NCBI GenBank assembly: GCA_947624245.1
Contig: CANQJL010000008.1
Span: 29,204-93,203 of the forward strand
From: an uncultured Acetatifactor sp.
GTDB taxonomy: Bacteria; Bacillota; Clostridia; Lachnospirales; Lachnospiraceae
Reading direction: 5' to 3'
Length of the DNA stretch: 64,000 nucleotides
The notes under the pieces are model-generated. The model ran no database searches. It was not told the DNA's origin and saw only the letters and a program-made list of their open reading frames with translations. Each line of letters starts with the position of its first letter. The first letter of the stretch is position 1. Below are positions 8,568 to 16,237 of this stretch, piece after piece. A program made the position numbers and the translations under genes.

Positions 8568-9406
8568 TGGCAAAGCGCAAGCCGGATGAACCGAAAAAGG
8601 GCGCACCGGAATGGCAGACAACATTCAGTGACCTGATGAATCTGCTGCTTTGCTTCTTCGTGATGCTTTTCGCCATGTCCACCATGGAAGAGAGCAAGTG
8701 GCAGGAACTCGTTGCCGCAATGAACAACAGTACCATCAGTATTTTTGAGAAGGGCGCCACGGCCATCGGGGACGGCATTCTCATCAGCAACGGTATGAGC
8801 CAGCTCAATGAGCTGGATCAATATATCAACAGCACCGGAAAGCCCGCCGACAGCAGCCAGGAGAGCGAGGACATGAAGGAATACGAAAAGCTTCCCGAGA
8901 ATGTCACCGCCGAGCAGCTGCAGGAGGCGCTGGAAGCCATGCAGACGCAGGAAAACGAGGAGCTTGCCGAAACGGTGGAGGCGGCTCTGGCGGAGAGCAG
9001 CATTGCCGATCAGGTGGAGGTGTCCTTTACGGCACAGTATGTTCAGCTCACCATGAACGGCGCACTGCTTTTCGACTCCGGAAGCGCACAGCTCAAGGAC
9101 GACGCCAAGAGGGTGCTGGACAGGGTCGGGGTGATTCTGGAGCGGTACAGCAAGGGGACCGTGGAGATCGAGGGACACACGGACAACGTACCCATAAACA
9201 GCGCCCAGTACCCCAGCAACGAGGAGCTGAGCAGCGCCAGAGCGCTCTCCGTGTTCTATTACTTAAAGGATAATACGTTTCTGGACCCGTCCAATCTGCA
9301 GCATGCGGGCATGGGGGAGAGGTGCCCCATAGCCGGCAACGACACTGCGGAGGGCAGAAGGAGCAACCGTCGGGTGGAGATCAGAATATACAATCCGGCA
9401 CAGTGA
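8567..9406 (+). CDS. motB: Flagellar motor stator protein MotB
   Basis: MotB anchors the stator to peptidoglycan and carries the ion-binding aspartate. The single N-terminal helix contains the expected Asp (residue 22, TFSDLMNLLLCFFVM). A Gln/Glu-rich linker (about 90-150) leads to an OmpA-like peptidoglycan-binding domain with GHTDNVP and SSARALSVFYYL. At 279 residues it has the usual length. Proton versus sodium coupling cannot be decided from sequence by eye. Confidence 0.96.
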   Translation: MAKRKPDEPKKGAPEWQTTFSDLMNLLLCFFVMLFAMSTMEESKWQELVAAMNNSTISIFEKGATAIGDGILISNGMSQLNELDQYINSTGKPADSSQESEDMKEYEKLPENVTAEQLQEALEAMQTQENEELAETVEAALAESSIADQVEVSFTAQYVQLTMNGALLFDSGSAQLKDDAKRVLDRVGVILERYSKGTVEIEGHTDNVPINSAQYPSNEELSSARALSVFYYLKDNTFLDPSNLQHAGMGERCPIAGNDTAEGRRSNRRVEIRIYNPAQ

Positions 9407-9436
9407 CGGAAGATTTGGGGGATAAGAGGAAATAAC

Positions 9437-9973
9437 ATGAAAAAGAATCTGTTGAGCGTGCTGATCCTGGCACTGTTGATCGTGAATATCATACTGTCCA
9501 CCGTCATGATGGTGAGCGTGGTGAGCACCAATTCCAAGACGGCGAAGCTGGTCACCAGCATTGCCACGGTGCTGAATCTGGAGTACAATGAGCCCGGCGA
9601 AGAGGCCGTGGCGGACGTGCCCCTGTCCCAGACGGACACCTATGACATGCCGGAGCTGACCGTGCTTCTTGCGCCAAGCGCGGACGGGGAGGCGGAAGGC
9701 GAGACCGGCGGCGAGCATTATATCGTATTCGATATGACCCTTGCCATGGACACAAAGCATAAGGATTACAAGAAGCTGGGCAACAGCGAGACAATGGCGG
9801 AGTACGATATGATGATCAGAAGCACCGCCGAAAATGTGATCGCGTCCTATACCAGAGAGGAATGCCGCAGCAATTTAGACGAGATAAAGGAGGAGATCCT
9901 GAAGGAGATACAGGATCTGTTCCAGTCTGATTTTATTTACAAGGTGGCCATCAGCAACGTGAAGTACGGCTGA
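9437..9973 (+). CDS. fliL: Flagellar basal body-associated protein FliL
   Basis: FliL is a single-pass membrane protein that rings the stator and modulates its activity. The 178-residue product has one N-terminal helix (about 5-30, LLSVLILALLIVNIILSTVMM) and an extracytoplasmic domain ending in the family pattern 'EILKEIQDLFQSDFIYKVAISNVKYG'. It lies between motB and fliM, the conserved clostridial order. FliL domains are weakly conserved, so the call combines fold pattern and location. Confidence 0.9.
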   Translation: MKKNLLSVLILALLIVNIILSTVMMVSVVSTNSKTAKLVTSIATVLNLEYNEPGEEAVADVPLSQTDTYDMPELTVLLAPSADGEAEGETGGEHYIVFDMTLAMDTKHKDYKKLGNSETMAEYDMMIRSTAENVIASYTREECRSNLDEIKEEILKEIQDLFQSDFIYKVAISNVKYG

Positions 9974-10006
9974 CGGACAGAATCGGGTCGAAGGAGGTGG
10001 ACGTCT

Positions 10007-10987
10007 GTGGGCGAGGTTCTATCCCAAAACGAAATAGACAGTTTGCTGCAGGCGTTGTCCACGGGTGAGCTGGATGTCGACCAGATGCAGGAGAGCGAGG
10101 AAAAGCAGGTCAAGGACTATGATTTCAGCCGCCCTACAAAGTTCTCCAAGGAGCACCTGCGTACCCTGGAAATGATCTTCGAGCACTACGGCAGACTGAT
10201 TTCCACGAACCTGCCCGTGTATCTGCGCAAGAATGTACAGGTCACGGTGGCGAGCTCCGAGACGGTCACCTTCAGCGAGTTTACCAACGCGCTGTCCAAC
10301 CCTGTTATTCTGGGAATCATAAATTTCGCTCCGCTGAACGGCACCATTATTCTGGACCTGGCGACCAATCTCGGGTATGCCATGCTGGACCGTATGCTGG
10401 GCGGAAGCGGGCTCCCTCTGGAAAAGAGCAGGGAGTTCTCCGATATCGAGATGACGATCATTCAGAAGATCCTCATCATGTTCACGCAGCTCCTTCGGGA
10501 TCCCTGGAGGAACGTGATCGATATTTCACCCGTTCTGCAGCGGCTTGAGACGAACCCGCAGTTCGCGCAGGTCATTGCTCCCAACGATATGATAGCCATT
10601 GTGACGCTGAATATGAAGATCGGCGACGTAGAGGGCTTCATGAATATATGTCTTCCTTTCTTTACTCTGGAGGACGTGATGGATAAGCTGAATACCCGCT
10701 ACTGGTTCTCCACCATGCAGGAGAGCCATGACGAAAATTACGAGATGTACATCGAAACGCTGATCAGGAAAGTGGATATCCCTATCAGGGCCGTGCTGGG
10801 AAAGAGCACCATCTCAGTCAGCGATTTTGTGAATCTTCAGGTGGGCGATTGTATTCGGCTGGATTCCAAAGTAGATGACGATATGAATGTTTTCGTTGGC
10901 AATATTAAAAAATTTACCGCATTGCCCGGCGCCGAAAAAGATTCTTACGCTGTTCGGATCACTTCGGTCATCAGAGAGGAGGAGTAG
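10007..10987 (+). CDS. fliM: Flagellar motor switch protein FliM
   Basis: FliM is the CheY-P-binding component of the switch complex at the cytoplasmic face of the motor. The N-terminal CheY-binding peptide is present (LSQNEIDSLLQAL), followed by the CheC-like middle domain and a C-terminal SpoA domain (about 245-320). The GTG start at 10007 is supported by AAGGAGGT. Length 326 is typical. Three bases separate its stop from the fliY start. Confidence 0.97.
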   Translation: MGEVLSQNEIDSLLQALSTGELDVDQMQESEEKQVKDYDFSRPTKFSKEHLRTLEMIFEHYGRLISTNLPVYLRKNVQVTVASSETVTFSEFTNALSNPVILGIINFAPLNGTIILDLATNLGYAMLDRMLGGSGLPLEKSREFSDIEMTIIQKILIMFTQLLRDPWRNVIDISPVLQRLETNPQFAQVIAPNDMIAIVTLNMKIGDVEGFMNICLPFFTLEDVMDKLNTRYWFSTMQESHDENYEMYIETLIRKVDIPIRAVLGKSTISVSDFVNLQVGDCIRLDSKVDDDMNVFVGNIKKFTALPGAEKDSYAVRITSVIREEE

Positions 10988-10990
10988 ACA

Positions 10991-12373
10991 ATGGATGGAG
11001 GAATGCTGTCCCAGGACGAGATCAATGCGCTGCTTAGCGGCATGGACCTCTCCGAAGACTTGGATTCCGGTTCGGACGGAGAAGAAAATGCCTCCGGTGC
11101 ATCCGGCAGTCAGACGGAAAGCGACCCCCCGGAAAATATAGATACCGAAGGGATTCTCTCGGATGTGGAGAAGGACGCCATCGGTGAAGTCGCTAATATC
11201 AGCATGGGCTCATCGGCCACAACGCTGTATTCTCTTGTAAACAGAAAGGTGAACATCACCACACCGAAGGTGGATCTGGTGACCTGGCAGAACCTGCTCA
11301 CGGATTATCAGAGGCCCTGTGTGTTCATACAGATCAAATATACTCACGGACTGGACGGCACGAATATTCTGGTGCTGAGAGAAAACGACGTGAAGGTCAT
11401 CACCGACCTGATGATGGGCGGCGACGGCACCAATACCGGAGATGAATTGGGGGAGCTGCACCTGAGTGCGATCTCCGAGGCCATGAACCAGATGATGGGT
11501 TCTGCGGCCACATCGCTCTCCACCATGCTGAAGGAGACAATAGATATCAGCCCGCCGGATTCTTCGCTCCTCGATCTGACAAAGTTCAAGAGCGGAAGCG
11601 AGATAGCGCCGTTCCTTGGCGGTGTTTTCGTCAGAGTGGCGTTCAGAATGCAGATAGGCGATCTGGTGGACAGCACGATCATGCAGCTGTATCCGGTGGA
11701 ATTTGCGCGTCATCTTGTGAATACGTTCCTGAACAACCAGATGGCCGATACCGCGGCCGCACCGCAGGCGGCAGAAGCACCGGCACCTGCACCTGCACCG
11801 GCTCCCGCGCCTGCACCGGCACCCGCACCGGCGGAACAGGCGGCAGCGCCTCAGGCAGACATGAGCGGTATGCAGGGAGGAATACCTCCTCAGGCGGCAA
11901 TGCCCCAGGCAGGCATGGCGCCGCAGATGGGAATGCCTCAGGCGGGCATGGCGCCCCAGATGGGAATGCCCCAGGCAGGTATGGCGCCCCAGATGGGAAT
12001 GCCGCAGATGGGTATGAATCCCATGGCGATGGGAATGATGCCGCAGATGGGAATGGCCATGGGCCAGCAGCCCCAGAACGTAAACGTTCAGCCGGCACAG
12101 TTCCAGAATTTTTCGGGAGACGGACGGAACATACAGGGTCAGGAAAATATAGGCCTGATCATGGATGTGCCCTTGGAGGTCACCGTGGAGCTTGGAAGAG
12201 CCACCAAGTCAATTTCGGAAATTCTTAATTTTGCCCCCGGCACGATCATCGAACTGGATCGTATCGCCGGTGAACCGATAGATGTTCTGGTGAACGGAAA
12301 GTTCGTCGCCAAGGGCGAAGTAGTAGTGATAGAAGAAAGCTTCGGCATAAGAGTAACAGAAATCATTAAGTAG
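10991..12373 (+). CDS. fliY: Switch protein and CheY-P phosphatase FliY (FliN-type C-terminus)
   Basis: FliY is the Gram-positive version of FliN, joined to a CheC-like CheY-P phosphatase. The 460-residue product has an N-terminal CheY-binding peptide (MLSQDEINALLSGM), a CheC-like domain with both phosphatase signatures (GEVANISMG and SEAMNQMMG; about 50-230), a linker, and a C-terminal SpoA/FliN domain (about 385-460). Both Glu-Asn pairs are intact, so phosphatase activity is expected. The linker is striking: Ala-Pro repeats, then tandem MPQAGMAPQMG units. Confidence 0.95.
   Translation: MDGGMLSQDEINALLSGMDLSEDLDSGSDGEENASGASGSQTESDPPENIDTEGILSDVEKDAIGEVANISMGSSATTLYSLVNRKVNITTPKVDLVTWQNLLTDYQRPCVFIQIKYTHGLDGTNILVLRENDVKVITDLMMGGDGTNTGDELGELHLSAISEAMNQMMGSAATSLSTMLKETIDISPPDSSLLDLTKFKSGSEIAPFLGGVFVRVAFRMQIGDLVDSTIMQLYPVEFARHLVNTFLNNQMADTAAAPQAAEAPAPAPAPAPAPAPAPAPAEQAAAPQADMSGMQGGIPPQAAMPQAGMAPQMGMPQAGMAPQMGMPQAGMAPQMGMPQMGMNPMAMGMMPQMGMAMGQQPQNVNVQPAQFQNFSGDGRNIQGQENIGLIMDVPLEVTVELGRATKSISEILNFAPGTIIELDRIAGEPIDVLVNGKFVAKGEVVVIEESFGIRVTEIIK
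11900..11998 (+). repeat. fliY: Three tandem 33-base units in the fliY linker
   Basis: Three near-identical 33-base units (11900-11932, 11933-11965, 11966-11998) each encode MPQAGMAPQMG; they differ only at synonymous positions (cag/cct, ggc/ggt). A degenerate Met/Gln/Gly-rich stretch follows to about 12070. Just upstream is an Ala-Pro dipeptide run. The unit lies in frame, so copy-number changes would only lengthen or shorten the linker. Confidence 0.95.
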
Positions 12374-12385
12374 GAGGAAGGTTAA

Positions 12386-12748
12386 ATGGCAAAGAATATC
12401 TTGATTTGCGATGACGCGGCGTTCATGCGTATGATGATTAAGGACATCTTGACCAAGAACGGCTACAATGTTGCAGGCGAGGCGGAGAACGGCGTGAAGG
12501 CTCTGGAAAAGTACAAGGAGGTCACTCCCGATCTTGTCCTCATGGACATCACCATGCCGGAGATGGACGGAATCCAGGCTCTGAAGGAGATCAAAAAGGC
12601 TGATGCCGGCGCCAAGGTAATTATGTGTTCCGCAATGGGACAGCAGGCCATGGTGATCGAATCCATTCAGGCAGGCGCCAAGGACTTTATCGTAAAACCC
12701 TTTCAGGCAGAGCGTGTTCTGGAGGCTGTAAAGAAGGTCGTAGGCTGA
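12386..12748 (+). CDS. cheY: Chemotaxis response regulator CheY
   Basis: A single receiver domain of 120 residues transmits the kinase signal from CheA to the flagellar switch. The acidic pocket (CDD, residues 8-10), phospho-acceptor Asp54 (VLMDITMPEMDG), Ser/Thr region (MCSAMG) and Lys (VKPF) are all present. AGGAGG lies before the ATG. The stop TGA overlaps the next start (ATGA), coupling it to fliO. Confidence 0.97.
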   Translation: MAKNILICDDAAFMRMMIKDILTKNGYNVAGEAENGVKALEKYKEVTPDLVLMDITMPEMDGIQALKEIKKADAGAKVIMCSAMGQQAMVIESIQAGAKDFIVKPFQAERVLEAVKKVVG

Positions 12749-13134
12749 TGATTTTTCTGGGGGCTGTGGGCATGGGAGGCTATGCTCAGCTAATAACGGT
12801 CCTGCTTGTGTTCGTTGCGGTGCTGGGCATTACTGCGGCCACTACCAGGTGGATCGCAAATTACCAGAAGCAGCAGGGCGCAGGCGGAAATATACAGGTG
12901 ATCGAGACCGCTCGCATCTCAGGGAACAAATATGTTCAGATCGTGCGGGTGGGCGAGACCTACAAGGTGATCGCGGTGTGCAAGGACTCGGTCACTCTGC
13001 TGGGAGAGGTGCCGTCGGAGCAGCTGCATCTGGATCCTGCGGGTCGAAATCCCAGCTTTAAGGAGCTTCTTGACAAGGCGGTCGGAAAGCGTACCGGCGC
13101 CGCAGAGGAAAGTCGGGAACATGATGAACAATGA
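12748..13134 (+). CDS. fliO: Flagellar biosynthesis protein FliO/FliZ
   Basis: FliO is a small membrane protein needed for stable assembly of FliP in the export gate. The product has one N-terminal transmembrane helix (about 10-33) and a cytoplasmic domain with the FliO/FliZ pattern 'IQVIETARISGNKYVQIVRVGETYKVIAV'. The ORF track starts at 12625 inside cheY. The true start is ATG 12748, overlapping the cheY stop, giving 128 residues. Its end overlaps the fliP start by 14 bases. Confidence 0.9.
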   Translation: MIFLGAVGMGGYAQLITVLLVFVAVLGITAATTRWIANYQKQQGAGGNIQVIETARISGNKYVQIVRVGETYKVIAVCKDSVTLLGEVPSEQLHLDPAGRNPSFKELLDKAVGKRTGAAEESREHDEQ

Positions 13135-13981
13135 GCTTAAGCATAAGCGAATAATAATGATAATATGCCTGCTGGTCACGGTAGGCATATTGTGTATTCA
13201 AAACTCAATACCAGTATTTGCCACAGAGCTTCAGACCGGCGACACCGAGGATTCCACCTTTGAAGATGCGCCGGGCACGGCTCAGACCCAGGAGGATCTG
13301 GAGGATCCCAACATCAACAATATGTTTACCGTCACCGTGGAGGGTGACAACGGGAATCTGAACGGCGCCCTGCGGATACTGCTGACGCTGACGCTGCTGG
13401 CGATTCTGCCGATACTCCTTATCATGATGACCTCGTTCACCAGAGTCATCATTGTGCTGCACTTCACGAGAGCGGCGCTCAACACGCAGACGGCGCCGCC
13501 CAACCAGATCCTGATCGGGCTGGCATTGATCCTGACCTTCTTTATCATGCAGCCCACGCTGGAGAGAATCAACACGGAGGCGATACAGCCCTTTGAGGCC
13601 GGAGAGATAGATCAGGAGGAAGCCTTTGAGCGGGGGATTCAGCCCCTCAGAGAATTTATGTATCCTCAGACGCAGACGAAGGACGTGCAGCTGTTCATGG
13701 ACATTGCGGACAGAGAGTGGAGCGGGGAGAACGACGATATCCCGCTGTCCGTTCTTCTGCCGAGCTTCATGGTCAGCGAGCTGCGGATCGCTTTCTGGAT
13801 CGGTTTCATGATATACATACCGTTCATTGTCATAGACATGGTAGTGGCGTCTACCCTGATGAGCATGGGTATGATGATGCTGCCGCCCACTACGATCTCC
13901 ATGCCCTTCAAGATACTGCTGTTCGTGCTTGCGGACGGCTGGGCGCTGGTGATCGGCAATCTGGTGCAGACGTTCTACTGA
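13121..13981 (+). CDS. fliP: Flagellar export gate protein FliP
   Basis: FliP forms the helical core of the export gate with FliQ and FliR. The start is ATG 13121 (GAGGAAAG about 10 bases upstream), not the 13070 of the ORF track. The product has a cleavable signal peptide (about 1-32, ending PVFA-TE) and then an acidic, probably exported segment of about 40 residues. Four membrane segments follow, with the family motifs MMTSFTRVIIVLHFTR, TAPPNQILIGLALILTF and FVLADGWALVIGNLVQTF. The acidic insertion after the signal peptide makes it longer than enterobacterial FliP. Confidence 0.95.
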   Translation: MMNNELKHKRIIMIICLLVTVGILCIQNSIPVFATELQTGDTEDSTFEDAPGTAQTQEDLEDPNINNMFTVTVEGDNGNLNGALRILLTLTLLAILPILLIMMTSFTRVIIVLHFTRAALNTQTAPPNQILIGLALILTFFIMQPTLERINTEAIQPFEAGEIDQEEAFERGIQPLREFMYPQTQTKDVQLFMDIADREWSGENDDIPLSVLLPSFMVSELRIAFWIGFMIYIPFIVIDMVVASTLMSMGMMMLPPTTISMPFKILLFVLADGWALVIGNLVQTFY

Positions 13982-14007
13982 TGCAGGAGAGAAAGGGAGG
14001 ATAACAA

Positions 14008-14280
14008 ATGACAATAGATGCCGTATCCGAGATGACGCGCGACGCGCTGTTTTTGATCATCATGGTGTCGCTGCCCGTACTGCTCGTATCGCTGGTCATC
14101 GGTCTGATCATCAGTATTTTCCAGACGGTCACGTCCATTCAGGAGCAGACGCTGACCTTCGTTCCGAAGATCGTCGGCGTGTTTTTGGCGCTGGTGCTTC
14201 TGGGGCCGTGGATGATGGATTCCATGGTGGAGTATACAATCAACCTGTGGTCCCAGTTCAGTCTCTACATACACAGATAG
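14008..14280 (+). CDS. fliQ: Flagellar export gate protein FliQ
   Basis: A 90-residue protein with two membrane helices, part of the FliPQR gate. The family pattern is clear: ALFLIIMVSLPVLLVSLVIGLIISIFQTVTSIQEQTLTFVPKI. AGGGAGGATAAC precedes the ATG. It lies between fliP and fliR as in nearly all flagellated bacteria. Confidence 0.96.
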   Translation: MTIDAVSEMTRDALFLIIMVSLPVLLVSLVIGLIISIFQTVTSIQEQTLTFVPKIVGVFLALVLLGPWMMDSMVEYTINLWSQFSLYIHR

Positions 14281-14302
14281 AGAAGGCGAAAGCGGAGCGC
14301 GT

Positions 14303-15085
14303 ATGATAAATTATTCTTTTTCGATTTATGATCTGGAATATTTTCTGCTGATCCTGACAAGAGTTTCCTGCTTCGTCTTTGTCGCGCCCTTTTTCAGTAT
14401 GCAGAACACTCCGCGCATGGTGAGGATAGCTCTCAGCTTTTTTACCTCGGTCCTGCTCTACGGGACGCTTACCCCGGCTCCTGCGGTGGAATTTGACACG
14501 GTGCTGGAGTACGCCATAATTATCATCAAGGAAGCCTGTGCCGGACTTCTGCTCGGCTTCGGAGCCACGATCTGTACCTCCATCGTGAGCTTTGCAGGCT
14601 CCATAGCGGACATGGAGACGGGCCTTTCCATGATGACGCTCATGGACCCCGCTACGAGGGACAGTTCCAGCATCACAGGCGTTCTGTATCAGTATGCCAT
14701 GATGATGATGCTGGTGGCGACGGGAATGTACCGCTATCTGTTCGGGGCGCTGGCGGACAGCTTTACTCTGATCCCCGTGAACGGGGCAGTGTTCGACGGC
14801 ACCTCGCTCATGAATTCCATGATAGAGTTTTTGACGGATTATGTGGTAATCGGCTTCCGCATTGTCCTGCCGATCTTCTGTGTGATGCTGCTGTTGAATG
14901 CCGTTTTAGGCATTCTGGCGAAGGTCTCGCCGCAGATGAACATGTTCGCGGTGGGTATCCAGCTCAAGATACTGGTGGGGCTTTCCGTGCTGTTTCTCAC
15001 CGCCATCATGCTTTCCTCCACGGCGGACTTTATTTTCCGGGAGATGAAGCAGATGATGCTGTCCTTTGTGGAGGGCATGTCATGA
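14303..15085 (+). CDS. fliR: Flagellar export gate protein FliR
   Basis: A 260-residue integral membrane protein with about six hydrophobic segments, the third part of the export gate. Family features include the N-terminal 'FLLILTRVSCFVFVAPFF' and the 'GFGATICTSIVSFAGSIADMETGLSM' segment. The stop overlaps the flhB start (ATGA at 15082), consistent with the close FliR-FlhB partnership; some Clostridia fuse the two. Confidence 0.95.
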   Translation: MINYSFSIYDLEYFLLILTRVSCFVFVAPFFSMQNTPRMVRIALSFFTSVLLYGTLTPAPAVEFDTVLEYAIIIIKEACAGLLLGFGATICTSIVSFAGSIADMETGLSMMTLMDPATRDSSSITGVLYQYAMMMMLVATGMYRYLFGALADSFTLIPVNGAVFDGTSLMNSMIEFLTDYVVIGFRIVLPIFCVMLLLNAVLGILAKVSPQMNMFAVGIQLKILVGLSVLFLTAIMLSSTADFIFREMKQMMLSFVEGMS

Positions 15086-16191
15086 TAGAGTATAATCTGC
15101 AATTTTTTGCAAAGGAAGGTCAGGGCGGCGAGAAGACAGAGCCCGCCACCCAGAAAAAACTGGAAGATGCCCGCAAGGAAGGTCAGGTCGCCAAGAGCCG
15201 TGAGATCGCCAACGGTCTGGGGCTTTTGGCGCTGTTCCTTGTCCTGCGCTTCTGGGTAGGCAACATGGGAAGCCAGATGATGGCGCTCTTTCCCGAAGTC
15301 TACAATATGATTCCGGAAGCGACCACGTTCTGGCGGGGCATGATGCCCGAGATCGACATTGTGCTGGTGTACCGTCAGATGATGCTGCAGCTTGTAATCA
15401 TCATTGCGCCCGTGCTGCTGGTGGGACTTTTGGTGGCGTTCGTGTGCGACGTGGCGCAGGTCAAGTGGCAGCCCACCCTAAAGCCGCTGATGCCGAAGTT
15501 CAACAAGCTCAATCCCATCAGCGGTATGAAGAAGGTCATATCCCTGAACTCGATCGTGGAGCTGATCAAATCTCTGGCGAAGATCGGGCTGATCATATAC
15601 ATCTGTTACAATTATCTGAAGGACAAATGGGTACTGCTGTTCAATCTCTATGATATGTCGCTGATGCAGGGACTGCAGCTGGCGGCCCGCACGGTGACGG
15701 ATCTGGGGATTCGGGTGTCGGCCGTGTACATGATCATAGCGCTGGCGGATCTGATCTATCAGCGCGTCAAGTTCAGCAATGACATGAAGATGACCAAGCA
15801 GGAGATCAAAGAGGAGTACAAGCAACAGGAAGGCGATCCTCAGATCAAGGGGCAGATCAGACAGCGTATGCGGGAAGCCTCCAGACGGAGAATGATGCAG
15901 GATCTCCCCCAGGCGGACGTGGTCATCACCAACCCCACCCATTATGCGGTGGCGATCAAATACGATCAGCAGGTGGCCGACGCGCCCCTGGTGATCGCGA
16001 AGGGTGAGGATTACCTGGCGCAGAGGATCAAGGAGGTCGCCAGGGAGAACAACGTGGAGATCGTGGAGAACAAGCCGCTGGCCAGAATGCTCTACGCCAA
16101 TGTGGACGTGGGACAGGCCGTGCCGCCGGAGCTGTATCAGGCGGTGGCGGAGGTGCTGGCGTTCGTATATCACCTGCAGGGCAAGATATAG
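15082..16191 (+). CDS. flhB: Flagellar export switch protein FlhB
   Basis: FlhB sets export specificity and cleaves itself at NPTH. The 369-residue product has a charged N-terminus (GGEKTEPATQKKLEDARKEGQ), four membrane helices, and a cytoplasmic domain. The cleavage site is ITNPTHYAVAIKY, with Asn at about residue 284. All elements for autocleavage and the switch driven by FliK are present. Confidence 0.97.
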   Translation: MIEYNLQFFAKEGQGGEKTEPATQKKLEDARKEGQVAKSREIANGLGLLALFLVLRFWVGNMGSQMMALFPEVYNMIPEATTFWRGMMPEIDIVLVYRQMMLQLVIIIAPVLLVGLLVAFVCDVAQVKWQPTLKPLMPKFNKLNPISGMKKVISLNSIVELIKSLAKIGLIIYICYNYLKDKWVLLFNLYDMSLMQGLQLAARTVTDLGIRVSAVYMIIALADLIYQRVKFSNDMKMTKQEIKEEYKQQEGDPQIKGQIRQRMREASRRRMMQDLPQADVVITNPTHYAVAIKYDQQVADAPLVIAKGEDYLAQRIKEVARENNVEIVENKPLARMLYANVDVGQAVPPELYQAVAEVLAFVYHLQGKI

Positions 16192-16237
16192 AGGGCGTGC
16201 GGGACCATAAAAACACGGGAAAGGAGGGCAGGGAAAT

